A DNA stretch of 41,180 nt, taken from NCBI GenBank assembly GCA_030616985.1, contig JAUWWG010000005.1:1-41180 (forward strand), written 5' to 3'. Source of the stretch: Thermoplasmatota archaeon (lineage in GTDB: Archaea > Thermoplasmatota > E2 > DHVEG-1). The position numbers and the translations under genes were made by a program. Under the pieces are notes generated by a model, which saw only the letters and a program-made list of their open reading frames with translations, ran no database searches and was not told the DNA's origin. Below are positions 10,379 through 18,918 of the stretch, piece after piece (position 1 is the stretch's first letter; each line of letters opens with the position of its first letter).

Positions 10379-11350
10379 GTGGCAAGAAAAATATTCAAAC
10401 AAGCTAAAAAATTTCTACCATTAATAGGCATTGCAATATTTGTCTACATAGTTTATAATTTAGATATTGAAAAAATAATAGTTGTATTTCTATCGATCAA
10501 TCCAATTTTCATAATCTGTTCTTTAACTCTGACTATCCCCAGGTTGATAATTAGAAATACTGCATGGCAAATCATTCAAAAAGAACAAAAAATAACAATT
10601 AGTTTTTTCCAATCTCTTAAAATATTTTTAATAGGTTATTTCTATGGAAGTATCACCCCTGGGTACATAGGACAACTTATGAGAGTACCATATATGAAAG
10701 AAAAAACAGGGGCACCCTATGGAAAATTATTTGTCAACTCATTGATGGAGACCATAATACATACACTATCTCTTTATGGGATGATGCTAATAGGTGCATT
10801 ACTCGTTATGGGAGTTCTCCCTGAACTTCTATATATATCTGGTATATGGGTTTTGCTCCTGGCAATAATCCTCTTTTATTTTGTTAAAAGAGAAAGAGGA
10901 GAAAAACTATTTCACCTTCTTATACACTATCTCATTCCAAAGAAATTAAAAACCAATCTTTATAGATTTGTTGATACATTCTACACTGATTTTCCTGAAA
11001 TTAAAAAACTACTACTGCCACTAATTCTAGGTATTTTTACTTGGATTATCATCTTTTCTCAGGAATATATCATTGTTTTAGCTCTGGGAATTGACATTCC
11101 TTATCTCTATTTCCTATTGTTATTTCCAATTGCCAATGTTGTAGGTTTCATTCCAATAACTTTTGCAGGATTGGGAACTCGGGAGTTGACAGCTATTTTC
11201 TTGTTTTCGACTCTATTTGGAGTAGGTGAGGAAGAAGTATTTGTGTTTACTATACTGGGATTTGTTATAACTGATATATTCACGGGTTTTATTGGTTTTA
11301 TTCTTTCTTTGACTGAAACAAAAAAAAGAAACATGATATCGGCATTCTAG
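10379..11350 (+). CDS. UPF0104 / lysylphosphatidylglycerol synthase-type transmembrane (flippase-like) protein
   Basis: Multi-TM; GYFYGSITPGYIGQLMRVPYMKEKTGAPYGKLFVNSLMET; FAGLGTRELTAIFLF; GTG start. Confidence 0.85.
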   Translation: MARKIFKQAKKFLPLIGIAIFVYIVYNLDIEKIIVVFLSINPIFIICSLTLTIPRLIIRNTAWQIIQKEQKITISFFQSLKIFLIGYFYGSITPGYIGQLMRVPYMKEKTGAPYGKLFVNSLMETIIHTLSLYGMMLIGALLVMGVLPELLYISGIWVLLLAIILFYFVKRERGEKLFHLLIHYLIPKKLKTNLYRFVDTFYTDFPEIKKLLLPLILGIFTWIIIFSQEYIIVLALGIDIPYLYFLLLFPIANVVGFIPITFAGLGTRELTAIFLFSTLFGVGEEEVFVFTILGFVITDIFTGFIGFILSLTETKKRNMISAF

Positions 11351-11433
11351 CTGTTTTTCACCACAAGCATAAAAAACATAAACCGATTATGGTATTTCGG
11401 TAGAAATAATCTAAGATATTCTATGTGGTAAAT

Positions 11434-12384
11434 ATGACGGGCGAGGGCATAGGTTTTGGAAAGGCGATTTTATTTAATGAACATTTTGTAGTGTATGGAG
11501 TACCGGCTATTGTCTCAGCTATTGGAAAATACACCGTTGCTAAGGTAACGCAATTTGAAGGTTCAGAGTTTAAATTTGAGGACAATAGAGGTGCAACACC
11601 TAGCTATAAGAAGGACAAATTGGATCAACAAAAGGATTCATTTGACAGAATTTTTAAAAAAATGGGACTTGACGATTCCAAAAACGGGATAAAAATTGAA
11701 CTGGGTGGCAATCTTTATGTTGCAAGCGGTATAGGTGCCAGTGCCGCCTCATGTGTCGCTGTTGCAAGAGCTCTTTCAGAGCATTTTAACCTTAATCTTT
11801 CAGATGATGAGCTTAATGATATTGCTTATGAAGGGGAGAAAGGATATCATGGGACACCATCAGGGATAGACAATACTGCGTCTACTTTTGGCGGCCTCAT
11901 ATGGTTTGAAAAAGGCGAACCCAACATCATGGAAAAAATCTCTCTTCCTACTCCAGTTAGAATTGTAATGGGTAATACTGGTAAGGTGGCCGATACAACT
12001 GCAGCGGTTGCAGGGGTAAGGGAGAGAAAAGAAAAAGATCCTGAAAAATATAAGAAAATATTCAACCGGGCAGAAAACATAGCATATTTAGCTAAAAGAG
12101 CATTGCAAGAGGAAAATTATAAAGAAGTTGGAAAACTGATGAATGAAAATCATAAGCTTCTTCAACAGATTGGAGTGTCATCGAGGGAACTTGATTTTCT
12201 CGTAAGTATTGCACGGGAACAAGGCGCTCTTGGAGCTAAACTTACTGGTGGGGGCCTTGGAGGAAACATGTTTGCTCTGACGCCTGGTAAAGACCTACAA
12301 GAAAACGTAGCAAATGCCATAGAAAAAGAAGGATTTCAAGTATTGAAAACCACCATAGGTGTAGCAAGAGAGAGTGTAGAATAA
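11434..12384 (+). CDS. mvk: Mevalonate kinase (GHMP family)
   Basis: GFGKAILFNEHFVVYGVPAIVSAI; ASGIGASAASCVAVARAL; GTPSGIDNTASTFGG; KLTGGGLGGNMFAL. Confidence 0.93.
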   Translation: MTGEGIGFGKAILFNEHFVVYGVPAIVSAIGKYTVAKVTQFEGSEFKFEDNRGATPSYKKDKLDQQKDSFDRIFKKMGLDDSKNGIKIELGGNLYVASGIGASAASCVAVARALSEHFNLNLSDDELNDIAYEGEKGYHGTPSGIDNTASTFGGLIWFEKGEPNIMEKISLPTPVRIVMGNTGKVADTTAAVAGVRERKEKDPEKYKKIFNRAENIAYLAKRALQEENYKEVGKLMNENHKLLQQIGVSSRELDFLVSIAREQGALGAKLTGGGLGGNMFALTPGKDLQENVANAIEKEGFQVLKTTIGVARESVE

Positions 12385-13694
12385 TGTATCTTCGAGATTT
12401 CTTATCCAAACTTGAGCAAGAGAATAACCTAGTACGAATAAAAAAGGAAGTATCTGCAAAATATGAAATTGCAAATGTTATATATTCTCTTGACGAAAAA
12501 CCAGTTATATTTGAAAATGTTAAGGGATATGATTTCCCTGTTTTTGCTGGTATCACATCTGATCGTGACGTTATTGCTAAAGGGCTGGACACAACCAAAG
12601 ACAAACTTTTGCTTAAACTTGTAAAAGCGCTTCAAAATCCAGAAGAACCGGAGATGGTAGATGAAGCACCTTGCCAAGAAGTAATAATAAAGGATCCTGA
12701 TTTGAGTAAAATACCGATATTGTATCATCTGGAGGGAGATGGTGGTAGATACGGTTCTGCCACGGTTTCAACAATAAAAGATCCTGATACTGGCAGAAAC
12801 GTTTCATATCATCGACTTATGGAAATTGGTAAAAACAAGTTTACTGCGCGTCTTATTAAAAAAAGGCAGACTCGTACGACCTATGATAAGCTTGAGGGAG
12901 ATCTCGAAATGGCTGTGTGTGTTGGGAATTCTGTTGCAGTTATGGTTGCCGCGTCTCTCGGTCCACCACCAGGCGTTGATGAGTTTTCAATTGCAAATGC
13001 TCTTGATAAAACACCTCTAGTTAAATGTGTGACAAAAGATCTTGAAGTACCAGCTGAAACCGAGTTCGTATTTGAAGGTAGGCTCACTAGGGATCTTGAT
13101 CGCGAGGGTCCATTTGTAGATCTTACTGAAACAAGGGATTTCGAAAGACAGGAACCTGTTTTTGTTATTGATTGCATAACGCACAGAAAAGATGCAATGT
13201 ATCAAGCCTTGATTCCAGGTAGACTGGAGCATAAAATTCTCATGGGCATGCCAAAAGAACCAACTATTTATAATGAAGTAAGTAAGGTTGCAAACTGTAA
13301 GAATGTACTTGTGACAATGGGTGGTGGCTCATGGCTTCATGGCATTGTACAGATTGAAAAGAAAGATCCTGGTGATCCAAAGAAAGCTATCGAAGCTGCG
13401 TTCAATGGACATAAAAGCATGAAACATGTGGTAATCGTTGATGAGGATGTCGATATCTACAGTCCTAATGCGATAGAATGGGCAATAGCAACACGATTTC
13501 AGGGAGATAAGGACCTGGTTATAAAACCATATCAGTCAGGCAGTTCTCTCGATCCTTCAGGTAAACATGAAGCAGGTAAGAAGACACTTACGACCAAGAT
13601 CGGTGTTGATGCAACCATTCCAACAGATGTTGATAAAAGTAAATATGAGATTGTAAAATACAATAAAGTTGATATCGATGATTACCTCGGGTAA
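12384..13694 (+). CDS. UbiD-family decarboxylase, predicted anhydromevalonate phosphate decarboxylase
   Basis: UbiD family features (ENVKGYDFPVFAG, SYHRLMEIGKNKFTARL, EFVFEGRL, EGPFVDLTE, ATRFQGDKDLVI); start overlaps mvk stop (TAATG); operon context with aconitase X. Confidence 0.88.
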   Translation: MYLRDFLSKLEQENNLVRIKKEVSAKYEIANVIYSLDEKPVIFENVKGYDFPVFAGITSDRDVIAKGLDTTKDKLLLKLVKALQNPEEPEMVDEAPCQEVIIKDPDLSKIPILYHLEGDGGRYGSATVSTIKDPDTGRNVSYHRLMEIGKNKFTARLIKKRQTRTTYDKLEGDLEMAVCVGNSVAVMVAASLGPPPGVDEFSIANALDKTPLVKCVTKDLEVPAETEFVFEGRLTRDLDREGPFVDLTETRDFERQEPVFVIDCITHRKDAMYQALIPGRLEHKILMGMPKEPTIYNEVSKVANCKNVLVTMGGGSWLHGIVQIEKKDPGDPKKAIEAAFNGHKSMKHVVIVDEDVDIYSPNAIEWAIATRFQGDKDLVIKPYQSGSSLDPSGKHEAGKKTLTTKIGVDATIPTDVDKSKYEIVKYNKVDIDDYLG

Positions 13695-13995
13695 TGGAAA
13701 ATATGAGGTTTGGCTTAAACAGATGAAAATAGGTGATGATAGAATTTATGTTCTCGGGGGAGGAGAAAAATCTCATATAGGTGGTGTGGTTATCTGCGAA
13801 CCCAATAAATCACCAAATGTTATCCGTTTGGAAGGACATTATGATGATGTTGTGCTTGAACCAATAGCCAAGGCAGCTTGTAAAAAATTCAATACAAAGG
13901 TAGTTGCTATTGGTGGAGTACATATAGATAATGCATCGAAGGAGGAGATTGACAAAATAGTTGAAAATTGCAAGGGGTTAGTGGAATGCATCTGA
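13678..13995 (+). CDS. Small protein resembling prenylated-flavin chaperone LpdD-like / PAC_BAC domain
   Basis: Sequence pattern YVLGGGEKSHIGGVVICEP...HYDDVVLEPIAKAACKKFNTKVVAIGGVHIDNASKEEI; overlaps ubiD-like stop and AcnX start. Confidence 0.65.
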   Translation: MITSGNGKYEVWLKQMKIGDDRIYVLGGGEKSHIGGVVICEPNKSPNVIRLEGHYDDVVLEPIAKAACKKFNTKVVAIGGVHIDNASKEEIDKIVENCKGLVECI

Positions 13996-15170
13996 CAAAA
14001 GAAGAAGAAAAGATACTTGATGGGGAGGAGGGAGAAGTACTTGAAAGATTGTTTAGGTTACTTGTCCGTTTAGGTGATATCTACGGTGCTGAAAAAATGA
14101 TACCTGTAGGATCAGTTCAAGTTGCAGGTGTTTCCTATAAGTCTGTTGGAGATCCCGGCCTAGCATTTCTAGAAGATATGGCATCAAAAGGAGCAAAAGT
14201 AAAAGTGCTTACATATCTCAATCCTGCTGGCATGGACCTTGAAAATTGGGAAAAACTTGGTTTTCCAAAGGATTTTGCAAAGAATCAAATCAGAGTTATG
14301 GATGCGTTCAAAAAAATGGGAATTGTTGTTACATCTACCTGTACACCATATCTTGCAGGAAATCTTCCACGATTCAGGGAGCACATAGCCTGGTCAGAAT
14401 CTTCTGCAGTTTCCTTTTCTAATTCTGTTATTGGAGCACGAACCAATAGGGAGGGTGGACCTTCTGCCCTTGCAGCTGCTCTTTGTGGCAGAACCCCAAA
14501 TTATGGTTTGCATCTTTGGGAAAAACGACAACCCAATGTTAAGATCAATGTAGATGTGAATTTAGACTTCAGCTCTGATTTTGGCGCTCTTGGTTATTTT
14601 GTCGGTAAGCAAGTTAAGAACAAGATTCCATATTTTACAGGAATAAAAGATGCAAATACTGATCAATTGAAGGCTCTTGGTGCAGCAATGGCTGCATCAG
14701 GAGCAGTTGCACTATATCATGTTGAAAATTTGACGCCTGAAACAGATTTGGTTGAAAAGGATGGTTTGGAAACAATAAATGTAAGTAAAAAAGAACTTGA
14801 CGAGACATACGAAAAGTTAAACTCTGGTAAAGATCCTGACATTGTGATCTTGGGATGTCCTCATGCATCTCTTCGGGAAATTTCAACATTGGCAGATAAG
14901 CTTAAAGGAAAACATCTGAAAAAACCTGTCTGGATATGCACTTCAAGAATGATGAAGGAGGCAGCCGATAGAATGGGCTTCACCGAAATAATTGAAAAAG
15001 CAGGAGGCAACATTGTTGCTGATACATGTATGGTAGTTTCTCCAATTGAGAGAATGGGATATAAAACAACTGGAGTTAATTCTGGGAAAGCAGCAAATTA
15101 TTTGCCAGGTTTTTGCAAGCAAGATGTGGTGTTTGCTAATATTGATAAACTTGTGGAGGGGCAAGTATGA
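13986..15170 (+). CDS. Aconitase X catalytic (large) subunit, predicted phosphomevalonate dehydratase large subunit
   Basis: MHLTKEEEKILDGEEGEVLERLFRLLVRLGDIYGAEKMIPVGSVQVAGVSYKSVGDPGLAFLE; CTPYLAGNLPRFREHIAWSESSAVSFSNSVIGARTNREGGPSALAAALCGRTPNYG; VADTCMVV. Confidence 0.94.
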   Translation: MHLTKEEEKILDGEEGEVLERLFRLLVRLGDIYGAEKMIPVGSVQVAGVSYKSVGDPGLAFLEDMASKGAKVKVLTYLNPAGMDLENWEKLGFPKDFAKNQIRVMDAFKKMGIVVTSTCTPYLAGNLPRFREHIAWSESSAVSFSNSVIGARTNREGGPSALAAALCGRTPNYGLHLWEKRQPNVKINVDVNLDFSSDFGALGYFVGKQVKNKIPYFTGIKDANTDQLKALGAAMAASGAVALYHVENLTPETDLVEKDGLETINVSKKELDETYEKLNSGKDPDIVILGCPHASLREISTLADKLKGKHLKKPVWICTSRMMKEAADRMGFTEIIEKAGGNIVADTCMVVSPIERMGYKTTGVNSGKAANYLPGFCKQDVVFANIDKLVEGQV

Positions 15171-15550
15171 AGGGAAGAATGATATCACCAGGTACTGCTG
15201 AAGGTGTCGCGATAGTATCAACGGAACCAATAGGATTCTATGGTGGAATAGATATCGAAACTGGTATTGTTATTGAAAAAGGTCATCCGCTTGAAGGAAA
15301 ATCTGTAAAGGATAAGATACTTGTTTTTCCATGCGGTAAGGGTTCGACTGTAGGATCTTATGTTATTTATGGTATCAAGAAAAACGGTGTTGCACCGGCA
15401 GGCATTGTCAACAAGGAGACAGAGACAATAGTTGCAACAGGTGCGATACTTGCTGGGATTCCATGTGTAGATCAGATAGATATCGAGAAGATAAAAGATG
15501 GAGATATGGTTTTACTAGATGCTGATAATGCGCTTGTGACAGTACAATAA
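15167..15550 (+). CDS. Aconitase X small subunit (DUF126-like), predicted phosphomevalonate dehydratase small subunit
   Basis: GRMISPGTAEGVAIVSTEPIGFYGGID; VFPCGKGSTVGSYVIYGIKKNGVAPAGIVN; overlaps previous stop (ATGA). Confidence 0.94.
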   Translation: MKGRMISPGTAEGVAIVSTEPIGFYGGIDIETGIVIEKGHPLEGKSVKDKILVFPCGKGSTVGSYVIYGIKKNGVAPAGIVNKETETIVATGAILAGIPCVDQIDIEKIKDGDMVLLDADNALVTVQ

Positions 15551-15608
15551 ACATATATCCAAACTATAATTTAATACTAGAAAAAGAAGAGAGCTTTTGG
15601 CGTAATCT

Positions 15609-16778
15609 CTATAACTCTAGTATGTATCTCAATATTGGAAACATGTGTGGATGATTCTCCAGGAAGTCTAGGAATGATGTGTTGATTGCTTTGTTTTTTG
15701 GCATGCTGATTGGCAACGGATCTGACCATACGCCCTCGAGGTCATGACTATCCTTAGCTTTTACTTTGATCGCATATGACCCTCCGACATTCCATATATG
15801 AGATACGCTTACGATATCACCAGAGTTGTACGGCCCTTTCCATCCGCTTGTTGTTCCATCATCCCAATCGAACATATAGTAAATATGATCGCCATCTGGA
15901 TCAGTAGTCAACGATTCATATGAATAAGATACTCCCACTTTTCCATGTGTTGAACCTGAAGGTCTGACTGGTTTTTCTGGTGGATGATTTTCACTAGAGA
16001 TTACAACTGTTAACGCCGATGAAAAACCACTCTGAGCGCCGTAAACATCCTCGGCTTTCACTTTAACATAATATGTATCGGCAGAAGGCCACGAATGAGA
16101 GACACTGCAAGCCGATCCAGATGAATGGAAACCTGTCCATTCATCAACGATACTATCTCCGTCCCAGTCCCATCCATACTTAATATTATTACCGTCAAAA
16201 TCGGTTGTATATGTAGAATAAGTATATGGCGTTCCAACAGTTCCTGATGAATAACCAGATGGCCGATTTGGTGTATTCGGAGGCATATTATCAGATATTA
16301 CAACGGTTAGGGTGGGAGAGAAATTACTTTGGGCACCATTTATATCTTCGGCAATGACACTTAGATAATATGTTCCAGGATAAGCAAACAATATCCATAC
16401 GTTACACATTACTCCAGATGGGTGGAAAGGTGTCCAGTTATCCTCATTTACAATACCATCTCCATTAAAATCCCAACCATACTTTACATAGTCTCCATCG
16501 GGATCGGTGGTATATGTAAAATACGGATACCATATACAAGTTATTCCTGATATGGGTCCTGATGGTTTATTTGGAGTATTTGGAGGCGTATTGTTAAGTA
16601 TTATACAATGAGTTTCAAACATGGGGTCACTGGTAACAATAGTATGATCATCATACATCTTCATGATGGGATTCTTTTCAAGAGATGGCGTACTAGTTGT
16701 GTGGGTTCCTGGTGAGGATATGGCAAAACTTAGAATTAACAGCATACAAACAAAAATTCCAATTATTTTCTTTCGCAT
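15609..16778 (-). CDS. Secreted PKD-domain surface protein with INTxF...LRxLL C-terminal tail
   Basis: Signal peptide MRKKIIGIFVCMLLILSFAISS; three PKD-like units (TTDPDGDxxKYGWD...); tail PKNKAINTSFLDFLENHPHMFPILRYILEL. Confidence 0.9.
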   Translation of the reverse strand: MRKKIIGIFVCMLLILSFAISSPGTHTTSTPSLEKNPIMKMYDDHTIVTSDPMFETHCIILNNTPPNTPNKPSGPISGITCIWYPYFTYTTDPDGDYVKYGWDFNGDGIVNEDNWTPFHPSGVMCNVWILFAYPGTYYLSVIAEDINGAQSNFSPTLTVVISDNMPPNTPNRPSGYSSGTVGTPYTYSTYTTDFDGNNIKYGWDWDGDSIVDEWTGFHSSGSACSVSHSWPSADTYYVKVKAEDVYGAQSGFSSALTVVISSENHPPEKPVRPSGSTHGKVGVSYSYESLTTDPDGDHIYYMFDWDDGTTSGWKGPYNSGDIVSVSHIWNVGGSYAIKVKAKDSHDLEGVWSDPLPISMPKNKAINTSFLDFLENHPHMFPILRYILEL

Positions 16779-16962
16779 AATCTTTTCCCCCTAAAACCAA
16801 TCTACATATATCATTTAAATTTTTTGTAGAGAACCTGTTACATTTGTCGAATAATTGCACGGATATTCACTTCAACATTAATTTTAGAATGAGTTGGTAT
16901 TGGTAAATTACCTATGAAAACATTAAAGAAAGAAAAAAAGAAAATAGTTTTTGAAGATTATT

Positions 16963-18663
16963 CTATGTATCCAACAGGTATCTTAATATCAAAAACATAC
17001 GTGGATGTTGCTCTAGGAATCTTAAGAACGGTGTGTTGATCGCTTTGTTTCTAGGCATGCTTATAGGTAGTGGATCTGACCACACACCTTCAGCACCATT
17101 AATATCTTTGGCTTTTACTTTGATTTGATATGTTCCTTGTACAATCCATACATGTGATACACTTGCTGTTTGACCTGAATTGTAGGGTCCTTTCCATCCG
17201 CTATCTGAGCCATCGTCCCAGTCAAATAAATAGTAAATCTGGTCTCCATCTGGATCAGTGGTGGATGCGGAATACGTGTATGAGTTACCTGTCTTTCCTG
17301 ACGTTGGACCTGTGATAGTTGGTTTATTTGGCGGATCATTAATAACAACTGTTTTTGCAGATGAAAATCCACTCTGCGCTCCATTTGAATCCTCTGCCAT
17401 TACTTTTACATTGTACGTACCAGCAGTAGGCCACGAATGCGCTATGCTAAATGTTGTTCCGGATGCATAGAATCCTGTCCACTCATCAACAATGCCGTTT
17501 CCATTCCAATCCCAACCATACTTGACATTGTCTCCATCAGGATCAGTTGTACTTGTGGTGTATATGTAGGAGGTCCCAGTATTTCCAGACGAGGGGCCAG
17601 AAGGCGTATTTGGAGTATTTGGTGCATTGTTGGCACCTGTTATAATAACCATCAATTTATCGGAAAAACCACTCTGAGCTCCATGTACATCCTCAGCTTT
17701 CACTTGTAAATAGTATGTACCTGCACTTAAAAATTTAACATTTTGACTGCATATTGCTCCAGAAGGATAGAAAACTGTCCACCAATCAACGACATTATCT
17801 CCATGTCCATCCCAACCATACTTAACATTGTCTCCATCAGGATCAGTCGTATTTGTTGTATATGTGTAAATCTCTCCGACAATACCTGTTGTAGGTCCTG
17901 ATGGCTTACTGGGTGTATTTGGTGGATAATTGGATGGCCCCCCAGTAATCACAAAAGCTAGGTTGAGTGACTCCAGAGAAAACGGATCATGCATCTCTAT
18001 CCAATTCAACTCACCCAAAAAGGCCCAACACGCGTCATCATTCCAACGATCTTCAGGTAGACATGACTTCCAGCCCCATCTTGGCTGGGGAGGTTCCGGT
18101 TGCGGTATAACGATTGCAGAGATGGCTAACCAGTAGATAGTTCCCTCCTCCTGCCAGAACCAATCTCCCTCATCGAGGAAAATGTTGTACTGCCAGTACA
18201 GGAAATGGTTTTCTGGGATAACAACCCCCTCAGCAGGATCATACCACCCTTGAGGTCCTTCCCACGGGCCAGCCTCGATCCATTCACCAACGTCGAACAT
18301 CTGCCCCCATAGTGTCTCACCGGGCATGCTGTATCCCGTTGGACTTTGATCTGCAGGAATATCTGCATGGATAGCTATCGTGAAGGCACTAATTGTCCCC
18401 ACGTTGTCTCCGAGCCATGAGCCCCAAAAGTGGATATCTTTAACCCATCCAGTCTCCGAGCAATTCCAATCATCTGCGAGGACATTTTGAGGCCATAATT
18501 GTTCGACATAGGTTGCATCGACGTCCCATCCAAATGGATCCGGCATTTGCGGCCAATGCATCTTGTGCCCATCTTCTTCATCCCAATCGGCCAAAATAGT
18601 AAGTGATGTGCTAGCAAGTATCAATAACGTACAAACAAAAATTCCAATTATTTTCTTTCGCAT
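16963..18663 (-). CDS. Secreted PKD-domain surface protein, paralogue of the 15609-16778 gene, with an extra N-terminal Trp-rich domain
   Basis: Signal peptide MRKKIIGIFVCTLLILASTSL; N-terminal domain (VLADDWNCSETGWVKDIHFWGSW); three PKD-like units; tail PRNKAINTPFLRFLEQHPRMFLILRYLLDT. Confidence 0.9.
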   Translation of the reverse strand: MRKKIIGIFVCTLLILASTSLTILADWDEEDGHKMHWPQMPDPFGWDVDATYVEQLWPQNVLADDWNCSETGWVKDIHFWGSWLGDNVGTISAFTIAIHADIPADQSPTGYSMPGETLWGQMFDVGEWIEAGPWEGPQGWYDPAEGVVIPENHFLYWQYNIFLDEGDWFWQEEGTIYWLAISAIVIPQPEPPQPRWGWKSCLPEDRWNDDACWAFLGELNWIEMHDPFSLESLNLAFVITGGPSNYPPNTPSKPSGPTTGIVGEIYTYTTNTTDPDGDNVKYGWDGHGDNVVDWWTVFYPSGAICSQNVKFLSAGTYYLQVKAEDVHGAQSGFSDKLMVIITGANNAPNTPNTPSGPSSGNTGTSYIYTTSTTDPDGDNVKYGWDWNGNGIVDEWTGFYASGTTFSIAHSWPTAGTYNVKVMAEDSNGAQSGFSSAKTVVINDPPNKPTITGPTSGKTGNSYTYSASTTDPDGDQIYYLFDWDDGSDSGWKGPYNSGQTASVSHVWIVQGTYQIKVKAKDINGAEGVWSDPLPISMPRNKAINTPFLRFLEQHPRMFLILRYLLDT

Positions 18664-18918
18664 AATCTTTTCCCCCCTTCAATAATTGAAACTTATAATG
18701 AAATGACGAAATTTAAACGTTTCCATCCATGAGTTCAGAACTCTACAGTAATTATCTAGGAAATGCTCATCTGAAAGTAAAAGGTTAGGTGTTATTCATT
18801 CTTCTAAGGGGGCATTCACATTAACATGAATAAAAAGATTTAAATCAGTCATTCACATATATTTATATATTCTCCAGTAAATACAATGTGATATGTTTTC
18901 ATTGAAAGGGATCTAAAT

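Noticed and set aside
12242-13232. Several minus-strand ORFs (12242-12604, 12429-12728, 12881-13177, 13017-13232)
   Set aside because: Antisense to mvk and the UbiD-family gene; no recognisable domains.
14635-15230. Minus-strand ORFs 14635-14889 and 14943-15230
   Set aside because: Antisense to the aconitase X genes; no domain signal.
17115-18617. Multiple overlapping ORFs on both strands inside the PKD gene
   Set aside because: Shadow frames of a repetitive coding region.
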